Shown in pieces: positions 1-9,000 of a stretch of DNA of 64,000 bases (position 1 is its first letter; each line of letters opens with the position of its first letter). The notes under the pieces are model-generated. The model ran no database searches, had not been told where the DNA came from, and was given only the letters and a program-made list of their open reading frames with translations. The stretch is taken from the NCBI GenBank assembly GCA_002633315.1, contig NWBN01000002.1:57777-121776 (forward strand), read 5' to 3'. The translations under genes were made by a program, and so were the position numbers. Source of the stretch: Bacteroidales bacterium Phil6 (GTDB lineage: Bacteria; Bacteroidota; Bacteroidia; Bacteroidales; F082).

Positions 1-1
1 T

Positions 2-1411
2 ACTGCAGCAGCTTTGGCTTACGGTCTCGACAAGAAGAAAAACGATGTCAAAGTAGCTGTTTATGACCTCGGAGGCGGAACATTCGATATCTCTATCCTT
101 GAATTGGGAGACGGAGTATTCGAAGTGAAGTCCACCAACGGTAATACTCACCTCGGTGGTGACGACTTCGATGAGAAGATTATCAACTGGCTGGCAGAAG
201 AATTTATGAAAGAAGAAGGTTTAGACCTCCGCAAAGACCCCATGTCATTGCAACGTCTGAAAGAAGCTGCAGAGAAAGCCAAGATAGAATTGTCTTCATC
301 GACCGAAACTGAGATCAACCTGCCGTACATCACAGCTACCGCAACAGGTCCTAAACACCTTGTACGTAAGTTGTCACGTGCTAAGTTCGAGCAGTTGTGC
401 GACGACCTTATCCGTGCTACCATAGAGCCTTGCCGTAAAGCATTGCAAGATGCCGGAATGAGCACAAGCGACATTGACGATGTCATCCTGGTGGGCGGTT
501 CTACACGTATCCCTGCTATTCAAAACATAGTCAGAGACTTCTTTGGCAAAGAACCTTCAAAAGGTGTCAACCCGGACGAGGTGGTGGCTATTGGTGCTTC
601 AATACAAGGTGGCGTGTTGACTGGTGAAGTCAAAGACGTGCTGTTGCTTGATGTCACCCCGTTGTCACTCGGTATAGAGACATTAGGCGGCGTGATGACA
701 AAACTGATAGAGGCCAATACCACTATCCCGACCAAGAAATCAGAGGTGTTCTCTACAGCTGTGGATAACCAACCTTCTGTTGAGATACATGTGTTGCAAG
801 GTGAAAGACCTATGGCAAATCAAAATAAGACCATAGGAAGATTCCACCTCGACAGCATACCTCCGGCGCCACGTGGAGTGCCTCAGATAGAGGTTACTTT
901 CGACATTGACTCCAACGGTATCTTGAACGTATCGGCAAAAGACAAGGCTACAGGAAAATCACAAAGCATACGTATCGAGGCTTCTTCAGGCTTGAGTGAA
1001 GAGGAAATCAAGAGAATGAAAGCCGAAGCGGAAGCCAATGCCGAAGCTGACAAGAAAGAACGTGAGAAAATAGATAAACTGAATGCTGCCGACGCCATGA
1101 TATTCCAAACGGAAAAACAGATGAAGGAATATGGCGACAAACTGCCTGCCGACAAGAAAGCCGAGATAGAAAATATTTTGGGCAAGCTCAAGACTGCACA
1201 TCAGGCGCAGGATATAGCAGGTGTTGATGCTGCAATGGCTGAGATGAACGCTATATGGCAAAAGGCAAGCGAAGAGATGTACAAGAACGCCGGCGGTCCT
1301 CAGGGCGGCGCACAAAGCGGTCCTCAGGGCAGTTACCAGAACCCTAACAGCGGTCAAAGCGGTAACAGTGACGACGATGTAACAGATGTTGACTTTGAGG
1401 AAGTCAAGTAA
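2..1411 (+). CDS. dnaK: Hsp70 chaperone DnaK, 3' part
   Basis: DnaK is the cytosolic Hsp70 that binds exposed hydrophobic peptides in an ATP cycle driven by DnaJ and GrpE. The window opens inside the gene: the frame is open to base 2 and reads [12 protein letters not shown], so roughly the first 170 residues of the ATPase domain lie outside. Visible parts are the phosphate loop [10 protein letters not shown], the adenosine loop [11 protein letters not shown], the interdomain linker with [14 protein letters not shown], the substrate-binding beta-sandwich and the helical lid. The Gly/Gln/Asn-rich tail ends in [13 protein letters not shown], the acidic ending expected of a Bacteroidota DnaK. A strong terminator follows. 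Identification is secure; only the start is unseen. Confidence 0.97.
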   Translation, partial: TAAALAYGLDKKKNDVKVAVYDLGGGTFDISILELGDGVFEVKSTNGNTHLGGDDFDEKIINWLAEEFMKEEGLDLRKDPMSLQRLKEAAEKAKIELSSSTETEINLPYITATATGPKHLVRKLSRAKFEQLCDDLIRATIEPCRKALQDAGMSTSDIDDVILVGGSTRIPAIQNIVRDFFGKEPSKGVNPDEVVAIGASIQGGVLTGEVKDVLLLDVTPLSLGIETLGGVMTKLIEANTTIPTKKSEVFSTAVDNQPSVEIHVLQGERPMANQNKTIGRFHLDSIPPAPRGVPQIEVTFDIDSNGILNVSAKDKATGKSQSIRIEASSGLSEEEIKRMKAEAEANAEADKKEREKIDKLNAADAMIFQTEKQMKEYGDKLPADKKAEIENILGKLKTAHQAQDIAGVDAAMAEMNAIWQKASEEMYKNAGGPQGGAQSGPQGSYQNPNSGQSGNSDDDVTDVDFEEVK

Positions 1412-1431
1412 GTTTAAAAATTATTATAGAT

Positions 1432-1469
1432 AACAGCGTGTGGCTCTGTAAGTTACACGCTGTTTTTTT
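1432..1469 (+). terminator. Rho-independent terminator of dnaK
   Basis: A perfect 10-bp inverted repeat (AACAGCGTGT and ACACGCTGTT) with a 13-nt loop is followed by a run of seven T. It sits about 20 bp after the dnaK stop codon. Confidence 0.92.
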
Positions 1470-1835
1470 ATTTCCAGATTTCAATCTAACACTTTGTGTT
1501 ATCATGATAAAATATCATTTGTGTATTAAATAAGGATACATTTAGGATACATTTGCCTGTTTTTTCAACATTTCATACATCTATCAACAAAATCAGGATA
1601 TTATTCTTTCCATTTCTTACAGAATTTTTTCCATCTTTTCATTCCTGCAGGGATGCATTTAGCTTCGCAGAACTGCATTATAACCTGACTGATGAAAAGC
1701 TGCTTCAGACCATAAAAATTATATGTACCTTAAAATCGATGAAACGGCACTATTTAGGAAATTTCTCTTTCTTCAAGACACCCCATCACCAATAGCAAGC
1801 CCTACAACTGTTTCATAAAGACTTGCAGTCTCTAC
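1470..1835. other. Gene-free AT-rich gap between convergent genes
   Basis: About 365 bp between the dnaK terminator and the end of the minus-strand lipoprotein gene. It holds the two-unit AGGATACAT tandem repeat at 1533-1552 and its conserved flank. An 80-codon open frame at 1553-1795 has no recognisable protein character and is not called. Confidence 0.6.
1533..1578. repeat. Tandem 11-bp repeat, copy A
   Basis: Two AGGATACAT units (1533-1541 and 1544-1552) are 11 bp apart. They are followed by a stretch, tttgcctgttttttcaaca then tttcatacat, that also follows the four-unit version at 11364-11415. The sharing of both repeat and flank shows that these are two copies of one element. Confidence 0.75.
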
Positions 1836-2345
1836 CTATTGGTTTACAGGTATAAAATAAGACTGTCGATGAAAATCCGAACCTCCTTCTGCTCCCATAT
1901 TAACACCTTTAGTATCTGTAATTACAAGACACTCCGTGATATTGCCAATAGTTGCAGTGTTGCTGATGCTGATATAACCGTTAGCAACAATATAGTTGCC
2001 AAGGGGTTCATCACATTTTTCTATTTTATCAAGAACATGTTCCGGCAGTTCAATGAGGTATTCACCATACTGGCTGTCTTTTGATTTGAAAATATCATAA
2101 TTTTCTTCTGATACTATAACCTCCCCATTATGAATAATGCTGATTTTGTCTTCGTAACTAAAAACAAAAACCACATTATCATCCGGATAATGAGAAGTAT
2201 TCACCATTCCAATAACGCCTCCTACGGATGAATTATACCACTGCCATGAACCATATACCGATTCGACATTTTCCAACTTAACTTTTTTACATGAACCTAA
2301 TGTAATTAAGATAACTGTTATTATTAATAATCTTAAAAGTTTCAT
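1836..2345 (-). CDS. Putative lipoprotein, function unknown
   Basis: A 169-residue protein with a type II signal peptide: MKLLR, a hydrophobic stretch, then the lipobox LGSC with Cys19 as the predicted lipidated residue, followed by KK. The mature part begins near a YGSWQWYNSSVGG segment and is rich in beta-prone and acidic stretches, which would fit a small beta-barrel such as a lipocalin-like fold, but I see no diagnostic motif. It is probably anchored to the outer or inner membrane facing the periplasm. The gene is the last in a minus-strand run and faces dnaK tail to tail. The nearest promoter-like site is inside repeat copy 1, about 235 bp upstream. Confidence 0.75.
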   Translation of the reverse strand: MKLLRLLIITVILITLGSCKKVKLENVESVYGSWQWYNSSVGGVIGMVNTSHYPDDNVVFVFSYEDKISIIHNGEVIVSEENYDIFKSKDSQYGEYLIELPEHVLDKIEKCDEPLGNYIVANGYISISNTATIGNITECLVITDTKGVNMGAEGGSDFHRQSYFIPVNQ

Positions 2346-2557
2346 AATAAGTGTTTTTTAGAAATTACAATTCGTGATTTACAATTATTTTCGTGTTTTT
2401 TGTTACTTCACCATTCTTATGAGATATAATCCATAAAAAATTTATGTTGCATATAACCTATATTCTTCTATTATTAAGTATTAACAATTTGTGCTTATTA
2501 CCGTCTCCGCATGAAGTACTACGGAGACTTACTTAATGAGTTTCAAGATGTTGTTTC

Positions 2558-2863
2558 ATGGCTTAAGATTTTTTCGCTTCAAAATTAAATATGTTTTTTC
2601 TTTTATCCAAAAAAATGTCATGTTTTTTACATGTTTTTACTCTATTTTTTATCAGATTGATTAACAATATGTTATATAATGTTTAAAATAAAATGTCATG
2701 TTTCTTTATTTGTAGGGATACTATATTGTGGTTTTTCTAACATAACAAATATGTATCCCTGTTTGTAAAGGCGTCATAATGCTACATTCTTATCATGACA
2801 ATTTGATTTCAAATCTGTTAATTGTCATCAATATGAGTTTACATTACATCATTCTGTTTTTTT
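2558..2863. repeat. Duplicated structured intergenic element, copy 1
   Basis: It matches 4101-4327 nearly base for base over two blocks (2558-2625 and 2690-2863), with about 65 bp extra between them. Read on the minus strand, each copy starts at the stop codon region of the upstream gene. It then carries a hairpin (ATGACAATT 2795-2803 with AATTGTCAT 2820-2828), a second hairpin (AGGGATAC 2714-2721 with GTATCCCT 2753-2760, loop 31 nt), and a TAATTTTG -7-like site (2580-2587). See copy 2 for the compensatory change. Confidence 0.88.
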
Positions 2864-4093
2864 ATTTTTCAAATACATTTCCTCATATTCGGCTTTCGCC
2901 TTCAGCAACTCGGAGTAATCGCCTAAATGACTTGTTTCATAAACAATCTCTTTTTTCGGAGATATTAGATAATAATAACCCTGAAATGGCAAGTTGATAT
3001 GTTGTTTTATTCCTTTGGCAGAATATATGATGTCTTTGGAGTCGTCCTTTTCCGCCAACTTGCCCAACTGTTCCATATTGTTGGATTCGTAATTGATTGC
3101 CAAAATTCTGATGTCATTATTTTCCAATACTCTATATCCTAAAGAATCCTTCTCATGCTTGTAATTTTCCATGTTTTTCAGACATGGACCGCATGAAAAT
3201 CTCCAGAAATTAAGGAGAATCCAACTGTCGTATTCTTTTATTGTCGTGGTATCACAATTTATATTCACCAAAGGATAGTCGAGTATTTCCGTATTTATCT
3301 CTTTATTTTTTGAGTAATAATTAGGATTGGAATTATAATGGTAATTAAAATGTTTATATCGTTGACTGTCAAGTTTGAATATAGAATCTATGTAATTCTG
3401 CTTGTCGGAAAAATCGAAATTGTCCATTTTATAGAATCTTTCATAAAATGTTGAATCATCGGAATATATACATGTATAATATACACTGTCAAGTAAACCG
3501 CTACTGTCATTGACAAAAGAATGCACATTTTCATGCCTAAGACCTTTTAAAGACTCATTTGACGATTTGTAATTTGTAAAAGAGCGTCCTTCAATGCTTA
3601 TTTTTTCTTTGGCATATTGTCCTTGAGGTGCAGTAGGGACGTATATCTCTGTCCTAAGTTTGTTCTGCATGGGTAATATATAATATCCGATATATTTGAA
3701 ATATGAATAAAGTTCTTGTTGTATTCCAAAACAATGATACAAATCTGTAAATATATGAAAGTTTTTATAAACTGTTATGTCGTTATTCCCTTCATTTACA
3801 ATTTCTATATTGTCTTTTGTCATCTTAAAAAAAATGTCGCCATATTCTGTTGTTTCATTTGCAAAAACAATCGGATCTTTCTTGTTGTAATACAATATTA
3901 CTTCAAATTTTCTTTCCCATAAGTACACACTGTCTCCATAAGTTTCCAAATGCACATTGAAACTAAGCCATTCGTATTTATCTGATAATTCCTGAGCGCG
4001 GGATATGTATGATTTTATTTTATCCGAGGTCTGGCATGTCGCAAAAGATAATGTGATAAATAACAATGCCATACATAAAAATATTCTTTTCAT
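2849..4093 (-). CDS. Secreted thioredoxin-fold (TlpA-like) protein
   Basis: A 414-residue protein with a signal peptide (MKRIFLCMALLFITLSFATC). The Cys after SFAT could also serve as a lipobox cysteine. The first roughly 270 residues form an unrecognised extracytoplasmic domain. The C-terminal 130 residues look like a TlpA/ResA-type thioredoxin fold: WILLNFWRFSCGPCLKNM contains the redox motif CGPC after the expected beta strand, followed by ILAINYES and a GYYYLISPKKEIVY strand. Such proteins reduce or rearrange disulfides in the periplasm, and many Bacteroidota carry them with long N-terminal domains. The -7 site TAACTTTG (4123-4130) lies 30 bp upstream, inside repeat copy 2. The stop codon lies inside repeat copy 1. 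The substrate is unknown. Confidence 0.82.
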   Translation of the reverse strand: MKRIFLCMALLFITLSFATCQTSDKIKSYISRAQELSDKYEWLSFNVHLETYGDSVYLWERKFEVILYYNKKDPIVFANETTEYGDIFFKMTKDNIEIVNEGNNDITVYKNFHIFTDLYHCFGIQQELYSYFKYIGYYILPMQNKLRTEIYVPTAPQGQYAKEKISIEGRSFTNYKSSNESLKGLRHENVHSFVNDSSGLLDSVYYTCIYSDDSTFYERFYKMDNFDFSDKQNYIDSIFKLDSQRYKHFNYHYNSNPNYYSKNKEINTEILDYPLVNINCDTTTIKEYDSWILLNFWRFSCGPCLKNMENYKHEKDSLGYRVLENNDIRILAINYESNNMEQLGKLAEKDDSKDIIYSAKGIKQHINLPFQGYYYLISPKKEIVYETSHLGDYSELLKAKAEYEEMYLKNKKTE

Positions 4094-4100
4094 AATGTAT

Positions 4101-4327
4101 ATGGCTTAAATTTTTTTCGCTTCAAAGTTAATTATGCTTTTTAATTTATCCAAAAAAAAGTCATGTTTCTTTATTTGTAGGGATGCTATATTGTGGTTTT
4201 TCAAACATAACAAATCTGCATCCCTGTTTGTAAAGACGTCATAATGCTACATTCTTATCATGACAATTTGATTTCAAATCTGTTAATTGTCATCAATATG
4301 AGTTTACATTACATCATTCTGTTTTTT
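4101..4327. repeat. Duplicated structured intergenic element, copy 2
   Basis: This is the contiguous version of the element. The ATGACAATT/AATTGTCAT hairpin is at 4260-4268 and 4285-4293. The second hairpin is AGGGATGC (4179-4186) with GCATCCCT (4218-4225), again with a 31-nt loop. Compared with copy 1 the stem differs at one position on each arm (A to G and T to C), so pairing is kept. A TAACTTTG -7-like site lies at 4123-4130 on the minus strand. Confidence 0.88.
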
Positions 4328-4353
4328 AATTATTTAACTGTGATTTAGAGATG

Positions 4354-4632
4354 CTATTGATTGAAGAAATATTGACATAAAATAACAATTGCAACAATAG
4401 TAATCAGTGCACCACCAATAAGAGAAACCATCAGAATAAGCTTATTTTTACCATTCAATTCTTCCACTTTTTTTTGCATGCCGGTTCTTTTGCCTATATA
4501 ATCTCCTATCGTTACCAATACCATCACTACCCCCAATGAAATTATAATGTCTAATCTAAAACCCAGTATAAAATACACCATCAAGTTGATTATTACAAAA
4601 ACTATTAGTGAAGCTATAATATTCTTTTTCAT
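4354..4632 (-). CDS. Small integral membrane protein, unknown
   Basis: A 92-residue protein with about three transmembrane helices. The first two (residues 5-24 and 28-42) are followed by a short basic loop, KRTGMQKKVEELNGKNK, and a final helix near residues 64-87. It has no signal cleavage site and no family motif I recognise. The start ATG is preceded by a TACATTTG -7-like site at 4652-4659. It precedes the TlpA-like gene on the same strand, separated by the structured repeat. Confidence 0.7.
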   Translation of the reverse strand: MKKNIIASLIVFVIINLMVYFILGFRLDIIISLGVVMVLVTIGDYIGKRTGMQKKVEELNGKNKLILMVSLIGGALITIVAIVILCQYFFNQ

Positions 4633-4982
4633 TTCATTATATTTAAATTAACAAATGTAATATGTTTTTATTATCCATGTTCCGTTTTTCAATCAGGTTG
4701 CCGTTTTCTGCGCTTTACCTTATCTGTCATCGTCTCCACAACCGGCAGCGCATTTGTTTATTGTGAAGAGTAAGTTTTATGAATTTTGACATTATTTTCA
4801 TAATTTTTATGTTTAAATTAATGCAAATATAAAACATTTATAATGAAAAATCAAGTTTTTTTGAATATTCTATAATTTTTTTAAAATAAGGTGCTACTTA
4901 GCAATCAATTTGAGAAATTACATTCCAAGCAAAAAAGCAGAACTTCTTTAATTAGATATCCTGCCTTTTTATAAGTTGTTAA
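4633..4982. other. AT-rich intergenic region before the IS remnant
   Basis: About 350 bp with no convincing gene. Two minus-strand -7-like sites occur (4652-4659 and TATATTTG at 4824-4831). The rest is AT-rich with no strong repeat. Confidence 0.5.
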
Positions 4983-5942
4983 GATACTGTCCCAAAAAGT
5001 GTGTAAAATTCAAAGTTTAATATTTTTGTAGTTAGAAATTTTTAAAAAAACAAAACATGAATTTTACACAGGAGCAAAGATACGAAATTATTGAAAAGAT
5101 AATCAAAGAAAGAAAAGGAATAGAAGAAATATTGAAAATGAGTCTTGAGATACTGATGAAGGCGGAAAGGGAAGGACATAATCTCACAAGCAAAGACATG
5201 AGTAATGGATACAGGTATCGAAAGACGTATGGACGAGGCAGGATGTTGGAGTTGAAAGTTCCACGGACACGAAACGGCAACTTTTATCCTGTAATATTAG
5301 GTTTACTTAGAGACCGGGAGGAAGAAGCCAAGCAGATAGCATTTAAATTATATGGAGCCGGATTAACGACGGAGCAGGTGGGAGAATTATTCGGAGAAAT
5401 ATATGGAGAGAGTTACAGCAAGAGTCAGGTGAGCCGAATGTTTGAATATGCGAGAGAAGAAGTATCAGCTGGGATGATAAAAATGATACGAAAGCAGCAG
5501 GAATGGAAAGATGGAAAGAGTTCTGTAAGAAATGGAAAGAATATTATCCTGTTTTTGGTAATAAGATGAACAATGAGAGGAATGTTTATTATTTCACATA
5601 TTTGGAATATAATTATAAAATAAGAAGTATGATATACACGACCAATTGGATAGAGAGACTAAACAGGGATTATAAAAGGACAACGAAAATGAGAGGGGCG
5701 TTACCTGATCCGGAATCAACGATATTGTTGTCGGGACATGTGGCGATGACGAGAAGAAGTTATGAATACAGATACCATTGTTCAAGATGGAAGATAAGAA
5801 ATTCAGATGGGAGGAATAAAAAGTTATTGTCATAGCAGCCCGCTTCGGCAAGCCTTTGCGATCTGCTCTGACAATTATTTGACAAATTATATATTTGCAG
5901 TCTAAATATGAATCTCAATTACACACTTTTTGAAACACTACC
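4983..5942 (+). mobile_element. Decayed IS256-family insertion sequence
   Basis: Imperfect terminal inverted repeats bound the element. The left end begins GATACTGTCCCAAAAAGTG, and the right end read inward begins GGTAGTGTTTCAAAAAGTG. Both share CAAAAAGTGTGTAA. Length is about 960 bp, whereas IS256-family elements are usually about 1.3 kb; the shortfall matches an internal deletion in the transposase. I could not see a target-site duplication at the edges. It is not expected to move by itself. Confidence 0.8.
5057..5835 (+). pseudogene. IS256-family transposase, internally deleted and frameshifted
   Basis: Two pieces of a mutator-type (IS256) transposase remain. The first, 5057 to about 5500, is the N-terminal DNA-binding part (MNFTQEQRYEIIEKI through SKSQVSRMFEYAREEV). 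The second, from about 5503 to 5835 in another frame, is the C-terminal part (WKEFCKKWKEYYPVF, then IYTTNWIERLNRDYKRTTK). The second piece keeps the motif with the expected catalytic Glu (NWIERLNR). The middle, which should carry both catalytic Asp residues, is missing, so about 260 residues survive of a usual 390-400. The frame breaks near the deletion junction. The gene is dead. Confidence 0.88.
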
Positions 5943-6033
5943 GTTTTCAATTAACGACATCAAGAATGATTACCTGTAAATAAATAATCCTTATAACGTT
6001 TTCTTACATCAATATCAAGATAAATTCTCCATA

Positions 6034-9000
6034 TCACAAAGAAAGAACCAAATCTGCCAACAATACTGCTGTTTCCGGTTCATCTTTTGGTGCATCTTTA
6101 GGTTTCCATGCCACAATAAAACGAGCAGATGCAGAACGCACCTCATAGCCTTTTTCTTTCCATTCCAACAATGTTGTCTGCATGTTTGAAGACAATTTGG
6201 CCACCTCTTTTCCTGTTCCGGGCTCATACAAGATAAAGTTTTCATAATACAAGGCATCTCCTCCTCTTAAAGACAGTACTTCCTGTTTAAGATTTTTGAA
6301 ATATCCCAAATTGACATCCTTATGGGTAAGTTGCAATACAATTTCTTCAGGCATGGAATATTTTTTCGAGTCAACAAAATAATTATCCACGCTCAAATTA
6401 TCGAAACAATTACTATTGGTATGAATAAACAGTCTGTTTTTAGCACGTGTCATGCCAACATAAAAACGACGCATCAGTTCATCATCTTTTGAATGATTAT
6501 CTGAAACAAGCATATATACATCGTCAAATTCAAGACCTTTTGCCTTATGAATAGTAGAAACCACCACGTCAGTATTTGAGATATCACAGAAATCTTCCAC
6601 AGACGACTCAAATACAAAATCCCTAAAGTCACTAATGTATTTGGTTTTATTAGTCTGTTCAAACAGTTCCGTACAACGGTTCAGATACGACAAGTTTTGA
6701 CTTTTCCCATATAAAGTTGATGTAGCTTGTTTGGCTGCGTCCCATAGTTCGTCAGGAATCAAAGGTGTGGTGAGTCTTTTATCGATATATTTCAGAAAAT
6801 ACCTCACTTCTACCATATTCCAGAAACGAAAGCCGTCCATGGACTGTATCAATTTACATTTAATGCCTTGTTTTCTTAATAGAGCCACAATAATAACCGC
6901 TTCATCATTTCTTTGAGTCAGTATGCAGGATGAACCATTATCCTTATGACGTATCATATTCTCGATAAGTGGCTGATACATATATAATGACCTGTGGCGT
7001 ATCACTTCGACATAGCCTTTTTCCCTTCTCATGGAGATAATAGGCGTTTTTTTCATTCTTTTACTGATAGTCTTAGTAAACTCATTGGCGAAATTCACTA
7101 TATGACGTGCACTTCGGTAATTCTCTGTCATCTCAAAACAACGGCTTCCCGAAATCCGTAGCATTTGATACATGTGTTGGGAATCAGCTCCGCGGAATTC
7201 ATAAATATTCTGGTCATCATCTCCGACAAGAATGACGCGCATTTCTTCATTTTTAGTCATCATCGCCATCACAAGAGCATACTCTTCAGCACTTATATCC
7301 TGAGCCTCGTCTATTACCAAAACCGTCTTTCCTATTCTATTAGGTTCAACCTCTCCCTGTTCTATCATCTTAGCAGCTCTATCCACTACATTATCGACAT
7401 CTTCAAGATTGCCTACACGACCTAAAAGATCAAAACTGTATGAGTGAAAAGTTTTTATTTCAACATAATATGCTGCATTCCCCATCAATTTCACCAAACG
7501 TTGTTTGAATTCCGTAGCTGCCGCACGTGAAAATGTCAGCATCAAAAGTTGTTCGTGTTTGACATCTTCCAACAACAAAATAGATGCGAGCTTGTGAACC
7601 AACACACGTGTCTTTCCGCTACCTGGACCGGCAGCTACAACAATACAACGAGAATCCTTGTCGGAAACAATTTCCTTCTGACGTTCAGACAACTGACCGA
7701 ACAACTGTTTGTATTTCTCCGGTGTCAGATTGCGTTGTATCTCCTTTATCCTTTCACCTTTGAAATACTTGGCTATAAACTTCTTATAGTCCATCTGAAA
7801 ATAATCCTGTACGTATTGCAACGCTGCATTATAATTACGCACCATCAGATTGGCATATTCCCCTACAATATGTACTTGTTGGATTTTCTGTTTGTAAAAC
7901 TCATTCAACATTTTGTAGTCTTCCAACTTATATCTCAACTTACTATCCTTTATTCTTCGTATATCCATGGCATTATAAAGAACCAGGAATCTACCTTCAA
8001 GTTTAAGAGCGCCTATCTTAGACAGATACAAAAGAGCTTCTTCCACATCCTCAATCTGAAAGTCATAGGGTTCATTGAAAATAGAATGAGATGCAGCCTT
8101 GACATGATTCAGAAGTTCCAATATAGAAAACTGTATCATTCTTTTCTCCTTATCCTCATTAGAAGCAGTATTCTCCATTCCAAAGAGCCATTTTATGGTT
8201 AAACGGCTTATTTCTAATCGTCTCTCAAAACGATTTATAGTCGATTTCATATCTGAACGGAGAGTGATTTCCATATTATGGAGCGGATCTTCTTTTTTAC
8301 GTATATAACCTTTTATAGTAAGAAAATAAAGCAGGGTACGAATATCTTTCTCTTTAGAAGTATTGATACCATCGTTTATTACATTATCATTCAATTGTTT
8401 ACAAGAGATGCGCAAAGATTCGTCAGGGATATGGCTGAGTATATATTTCTCCAATTTGGCAAAACGCTCAAGCAAAGCCCTTGACTTTCGTTCCGAGTCG
8501 CCGACATCCATGATATAGGCGGAAATATCCTTGCTATCTGCCAAAATACCTTCCTGACGCATACGTTCCACAACAGAAATGACCACACTTTTATTAAGTC
8601 CGAGAACATCCGCCAAATAGTCGATCCTCGACTCTGCCTCTGAATCCTGTGATTTTGTAATATATTTTTTAGATATTAGTGATTTGATAATCCTTGAAAC
8701 ATTTTCTATCTCCTCTTCGGCAAAAAGCACCGATTCCGAAATGCGTTTCATGGCTTCATTCATATTCTTTACCGTAATACCGGTGGCATATACATGAGGT
8801 ATATTGTTTCCCCTTTCTATGAAACCGCTTTGTTCCAAAGCAGATAAAGCAGTCCTTACACGAGTCTCAATGTCAGATACGGTATCATCCCAACCTGCCT
8901 GACGAGCTATTTCCAAAGCAGAACAACAAACTCTATTACGTTGTTTTGTAAGATCTTTTATAGCTTTCCAAACCTGTTGTATCTCGCTTATGCTGAGTTT

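Noticed and set aside
1553..1795. 80-codon plus-strand open frame
   Set aside because: It lies in AT-rich DNA after the dnaK terminator, overlaps the repeat flank, and has no recognisable protein features.
4970..5955. Target-site duplication around the IS remnant
   Set aside because: The bases just outside the two inverted repeats do not match over 8-9 bp, so no duplication is claimed.
7549..8202. 217-codon open frame antisense to the fusion helicase
   Set aside because: It is entirely inside a gene with strong domain evidence; its hydrophobic composition is a by-product of the opposite strand.
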